Below are positions 59,031 through 64,000 of a DNA stretch of 64,000 nt, in pieces. The translations under genes were made by a program, and so were the position numbers. Every line of letters starts with the position of its first letter. Position 1 is the first letter of the stretch. The DNA is from Holacanthus passer. Its lineage: Eukaryota > Chordata > Actinopteri > Pomacanthidae. The notes beneath the pieces were generated by a model that worked only from the letters and a program-made list of their open reading frames with translations, did no database searches and was not told where the DNA came from. The stretch lies in assembly GCA_025331565.1 (NCBI GenBank), contig JAFREQ010000045.1:2278072-2342071 (forward strand), written 5' to 3'.

Positions 59031-61780
59031 GAGGCTGGAGGAGGATGGATGTTTACCTGACCTGGTTGACAGTAAAACTCCTTTGAGACCTTTGTTACAA
59101 AACATCTCAAATGGACACCTACTACACACAACCTGTACAAAACAGTTGACGTGAGGTCGAATGAAGCTGATATTTCAATACCTTTCTAAAAATCAGTATT
59201 TTAAACATAGCGCAATGCCTGTTGATGCATTATTAAGCCACATATAATTTCCTATGTTGTAAAACCACCTCATGAGAGGAAAAATGTTCAGAACAGTGGC
59301 TCCTTTTATGAATGATGAGCTTAGCATAAAGCAGATGCATAGAGGTTACAGTGAGGATAGGGGGTTGGATGAATGGCCCCCTATAACAATTCACTGTTGA
59401 CAGATGATAACAAGAATCTCGTGGTTGGCAGATTTGTCATCGATAGTACACAGCCAAGACAAATCTGGTGACTGTTTGTTTATTCATCAACCAATAAACC
59501 AGCAGAGATGGAACAGATGCTGCGAACATGCACACTGAGATGGAGACAGACATTTTCTATCTGCTCCTTTTCTCCTGGGAGGAAGAAGAGATCAAGTAGT
59601 GACAAAGCACATCTTGCAACTTAGTCCAATTATTAGACAAGAAAAGGAGAGAGACCCACTGTGAGAAGGTTTTACTGTGAAATAATTAAACAGGGCAAAG
59701 GTGTGAGAGTATTTATTTAAGAGCAAGAGGAGACGTGCTGCCCATCATAAAGTCCATCCTGCACAAAGATGCAAAAATTCTACTCCTGCTATACAAAATA
59801 CACTTGTTGCAAATAAATTCTAAACTGTAGAAATTCATTAAATGAATAGTGAGATCTGAAGCAAGTTCAATATTATCTATATAAGTAGCCTAATTTACTA
59901 AAGACTAAGCTAACAGGTTCATTTCTACCACTCACAAACTACACCATCTTTTCTTGGCTGTTTAATTTTTGCTAAAAAATAAGAAAAAAAAAAAAAATAT
60001 CATTTTTATTTTTTTAACATATCAATAATTTAATTTAAAAATATACCTTTAGAATCCGGTCCACCTGTTGTCATGTGACCAAAGTCATGTCACTGGAGCA
60101 AGTTCCACCTGCTGAAGAAGGCTGTGAAATATGACCGAAAGCTTTGGTAATAACTAAGGGCATATCACAGTCATAAATAGAGTCTAATGTCAAAGCCATC
60201 ATTTAATCAAACTCATGCCGTCATTTCAAGTTCATAGCTCATAAATGCATGTCACCTGTTGGACCAAAAGAAAAGAATGGTGAGTTTATCTTCAGTTCTT
60301 CAATTAAAAGCTGCATTACGTTCAATCAGTTGTAGATATTGTTGCTTTCATTATGCACACCTGATGAATGTACATTACCTTACAGACATTCACATACACC
60401 ACTGGCAGAGCATGAGGGAGGCGTCTACGCTGGGTGACACAAACAAATCCAACTGCAAGAACAACCAGAGCGGGAGTGAGAGCTCGCTTAATTAACACTC
60501 TAAATTTAGCTCCGGCTCACACATTGCAATTGTCAGCAACATTATGAATGCTTAACTGATGTGAATGAAACATAGACTCAATGAAGAAGTGAACAAAAAT
60601 GCATCAAAGCAATGTCAAAAATAGTGCTTCTTCGACAAAGCGACATGTTGATTCACGGCGCATTCAGCATTTTTTTAATCATACGAACGAGAACAGCTGC
60701 CTCTGTCTCATCGTGGCATCTGGAGGATTAGTAGGAAAAGCACTCATCACGCCGAAGAGAAAGGAGAGACGTGACATGGGGCCGGAGCCACTACAAAGAG
60801 AGCTAAAGACCTGAGAGCAGGAGGTTTGAAAGAGATGGAGCACATGTGTGACATAAGATGAGATACCTTAAGATGTTCATGTTCGCCCTGACAGCGTGTT
60901 CAAAGAGAGGATCATGGTCAGTCTGCTGAGAGAGAGACTGCCTCAATCAGATCAAGTTTTCAGATCAAGATGTCAAAATGTATTATAACGAACATTAAAT
61001 ATGATAAACATGCATTGATAAATAATTAATTTGCAATCAAATTCACAAGTTAAAAATGCATAGAATAAAATCATAGCCAGGCTGACTTACCTCCCCAATG
61101 CCCCTCTTTGGCATTTGACAGTGCTGCCTGTCACCGTCATCATCACTGACTGTCGACGTGTGTTTCTCTTTCACTGAAGCTCGCTAGTGAAGTTTAACAA
61201 AATTGGACGTAAGGAAATGGCTCAAAACCCCGTCTGCACAACCCACACCAAATCTACTACAGGATCTACTCTGAACTCCGAAACACAATCCATTTCCAAA
61301 TCCAAGACGATTTCCCCAAGTTCGATCATTGATGTTTCTCTACCTGCTACACGGCAAACTCGTTCATGCCAAAACCTGAGATCAGTGATTCTATCTGGAC
61401 GTGACAACTATGATATGGTTGAGATTAGAGAAGGATTATTATGGCAAATTCACAATAGTTAAAGTATGCTTATAGAAAACAAATAAAACACTTGATTTTT
61501 TATCTAAGTTTGGGGAAAGGTTGTGGTTACCATTAATGATGAGGCAGGTTATTAAAAAGGTGATTTAAGGAGTTGGTACGCTTCAACCAAACTCATGTTG
61601 AACAGTCAAAGAGCATCTGAATCTCTCTCTGGCTTCATCTTTCTTTCTGCAACTTTGTGAAACCATCAGTTTGACTTTCACACCCCGTTGATGCAGCGGC
61701 CGTTCTGTTGGTCAGAGGTGAGAAAGTATAAGGGTTTGAACTTCTCTCAATCTCTCATTTTTCCTCAGTTTTTCTCGTCC

Positions 61781-61803
61781 AACACAACACAACACAACAC
61801 AAC
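61781..61803. repeat. (AACAC)n pentamer repeat
   Basis: Four perfect AACAC units and a partial fifth. Confidence 0.9.
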
Positions 61804-64000
61804 GAATGCATTCAGGAAAGACTGTCAAACGATTATTATATCTCGGCAGGATTTTCACCCCACCTTTGCATTAGGTGACATGTTGCATGAACTAGTTAGT
61901 TTCAAGCATAATAAGTAAAGACAGATGGCCAGAACTGAAAAAAGCATAAATGCACAAGTATGAATATAAAAAGTAGAGAAAATGAATAAAAACTAACTTC
62001 AATTGCGTTTGACAAAATCTAATTAATGTTTCCTTGTTCTCCGCTCTCGCAGCCCAGCTTTCGCCCACGAGTGGGAGGGGGAGGGCTTCCTTTCTCATTT
62101 CACATGTTCTGAATCTGGAGCTTGAGGTCAACGCCGGGCTCAAAGCCTTATTAATCCCATCTCCTCTCCGCTCCCCTGGTGCATCCTTGCCCCTGTGTGT
62201 GTTAACAGCCCAAGACCAGAAAAACCAGAAAAGAAATTGGCAGGTGAAAAGTGCTTTAAAGGTGTGTGGAGCTGCACACAAATACATCATTCTGGGTTTT
62301 TGTTCAATCCACCATGACCATGATACAAAGAGCAACATGTTGAGAATATGTGGCCAAAGTTGGGCTGAACGTTGCATATTTTTCATTGTAAAAGAAACCG
62401 TTTTCTCGCCACACTTTTGTTATCTACCGTTCATTTGGTGTTGTATCGCAGCATATGTATAAGCCTCTGCGTGTCTGTCTGAGCTATAACATATTGCTCG
62501 TGACATTTGCGTTTTCCACCTACTCCCCGCCGCATGGAGAGAGGCAAACAAATGCATGCAGGAGTGTGAATGTGATATGAGCAATTAAACACATGTTAAG
62601 CTAACAAGGCAGAGAAACAAAGCGTTGAACAGCTTCTCTACATCAAACAGGATGATTGGGAAAGTGTAAATGGGCTCTCGCTCTCTGGGGGGAGAGTAGT
62701 TATCTGAACATGATTAGAGAGCAAACTGAGCATTTGAGAAAGTTAATATATAATTAAATTCCACCTTTATGAGTGAAAATGTATCGTATAGTAATCTTGA
62801 GTAAGCGTGACTCACACCTTAAGAATTTAATTTAAATTCTAGTTAACACCTTGAGGGTTTCAAAGATACCAATCACATACATTTGATAAAAACATGCACA
62901 TAATTATTCCCAAGACATCTTTATTTGATGCACCCACAAAAATGGCTTCTTTGGGTTTGAGTATGAGTGTGATATAGTTTCATTGAAGCTTTACAATAAG
63001 CAGATATCCATCATTATGCTCTTTTCTAAGAAGTGTTGCTACATGAGGCGTTTTAATTTATTTCTTTTTTCCCAAAGACATTTTTGAGATCTTGGAAACC
63101 TCTGAGAGTAACGGACCTGCACAGCCCGGATTAATTTACTTTCAAGTTTTTTACTAATACACACTGACATCTGGATTTTGTCTTCAGTGGGAAAGTCGCC
63201 ATTCACTCCCAGGTCAAGATGACCCCGCAGCAGTCACTGCTACTGTTGAACATTATTTATTGTTTTTTACAGTTTGGGAACATGCAACAGCGACATTCGC
63301 CAATGAATCTGAAAGTGAGACTGAAGTAAAAGAAGAAAGAAAAAAATTAACGGCCGTAACATTGTCACTGGCCTCCATGCTGCTTTCTGCTGTTCCCTGT
63401 TTTCTGGTGTGTTTGTGATGTTGAATGTGACACACCAGAAAAATAACAGAAACTTGTCTACTGCCAATGGGAATGGAGCCCATTTTTAGCAGATTTGCCT
63501 GCGTTTGCAGCTGCAATAAAAAAAAAAGACAACATAAAAAACAATAAAAAACCAAAAAAGAAAATTTCAGGGTTTTCTTAGATTTAGAACAAATTTTATT
63601 GACTTTTTTTATAGCTCAATTTTCTCGCAAATAATGAGTGTAGTAGTGTAGTAGTCAAATATAAATCAAATATTAAATTTCAATAACGAGGTTAAATGTA
63701 TGTTAATAGCCATATTTTCTTATGTGGCACCCTGAAGTTCATGTCTACATCGCAGCAGCACAGTGAGAAGTAAAACCACTGTCAGTCAGCAAATACAAGA
63801 TTTAAACTGCTCTTTCAGTCCAATTCTAAATCTATATTTTAAGTATTGGGCTTGAAAAACTCCCATAATGAGTTAATGGTCCGTGCTGTGTTAACTCTCT
63901 ATGGTTGTGCTTGTCTTTTTTTCTTCGTTCTTTCCTCGTAAATTGCCAAATTCAGCTCTCATCAAAACTATTGCAAGGACTTTCTAAGCTTTTAAGAGTT

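Larger units (their letters stand above)
57214..64000. other. Intergenic, no gene seen
   Basis: This is about 6.8 kb without supported exons. A GC-richer island around 57350-57560 produces overlapping open frames on both strands without recognisable protein. It includes the (TG)n tract at 59003-59030, A/T homopolymers near 59980 and an ACAAC pentamer run at 61781-61803. The remaining sequence is AT-rich and unique. Confidence 0.55.

Noticed and set aside
1..64000. tRNA, rRNA, CRISPR arrays, prophage or operon structure
   Set aside because: I looked for tRNA A/B boxes, rRNA-like segments and regularly spaced direct repeats and found none; the window is vertebrate nuclear DNA.

Overview
The window is vertebrate nuclear DNA, almost certainly from a ray-finned (teleost) fish. 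The genes are interrupted by many short GT-AG introns, the proteins closely match vertebrate EMILIN2, SMCHD1 and METTL4, and the introns carry decayed repeats of kinds common in fish genomes. A percomorph-type fish is my guess; species cannot be read from the sequence. There is no sign of operons, CRISPR arrays or prokaryotic structure. Layout: (1) 1-5403, minus strand: the 5' four coding exons of emilin2 (signal peptide, EMI domain, long coiled coil). The C-terminal exons, including the expected C1q domain, lie off the left edge, so 1-2001 is read as intron. (2) 5404-5998: a spacer of only 595 bp between the emilin2 start codon and the smchd1 stop codon. (3) 5999-25564, minus strand: a complete smchd1, 47 coding exons and 1953 codons plus stop by my manual joining, with every exon junction in phase. 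It has the N-terminal GHKL ATPase motifs, the long beta-rich middle, the coiled coil and the SMC hinge. (4) 25565-25883: a head-to-head promoter of 319 bp shared by smchd1 and mettl4, with a CRE-like site and two ETS-like sites in opposite orientation. (5) 25884-32453, plus strand: a complete mettl4, 8 coding exons and 444 residues, with the DPPW catalytic motif of MT-A70 adenine methyltransferases; a poly(A) signal follows at 32500. (6) 32506-64000: about 31 kb with no gene I can support. It holds decayed transposons, simple repeats, one exon-like open segment and long unique AT-rich stretches. The three genes do not form a pathway. EMILIN2 is an extracellular glycoprotein. SMCHD1 is a chromatin architectural protein for gene silencing. 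METTL4 is an adenine N6-methyltransferase. As I recall the human map, METTL4, SMCHD1 and EMILIN2 are neighbours on 18p11 with NDC80 between METTL4 and SMCHD1; no NDC80 exon is visible here, so the shared promoter probably reflects a lineage-specific arrangement. The repeats form several families that recur within the window: a MITE-like element with four relics in smchd1 introns, an AT-rich 'GATTAAT' element, a palindromic 'AAGTACTTAAGTA' element, hAT-like pieces, a decayed LINE reverse-transcriptase fragment in mettl4 intron 7, and a 679 bp element with terminal inverted repeats flanked by TTAA at 56.5-57.2 kb. I did not find an undescribed molecular system. The most useful leads are the shared promoter, the missing NDC80, the repeat load in smchd1 and the gene-poor right half.
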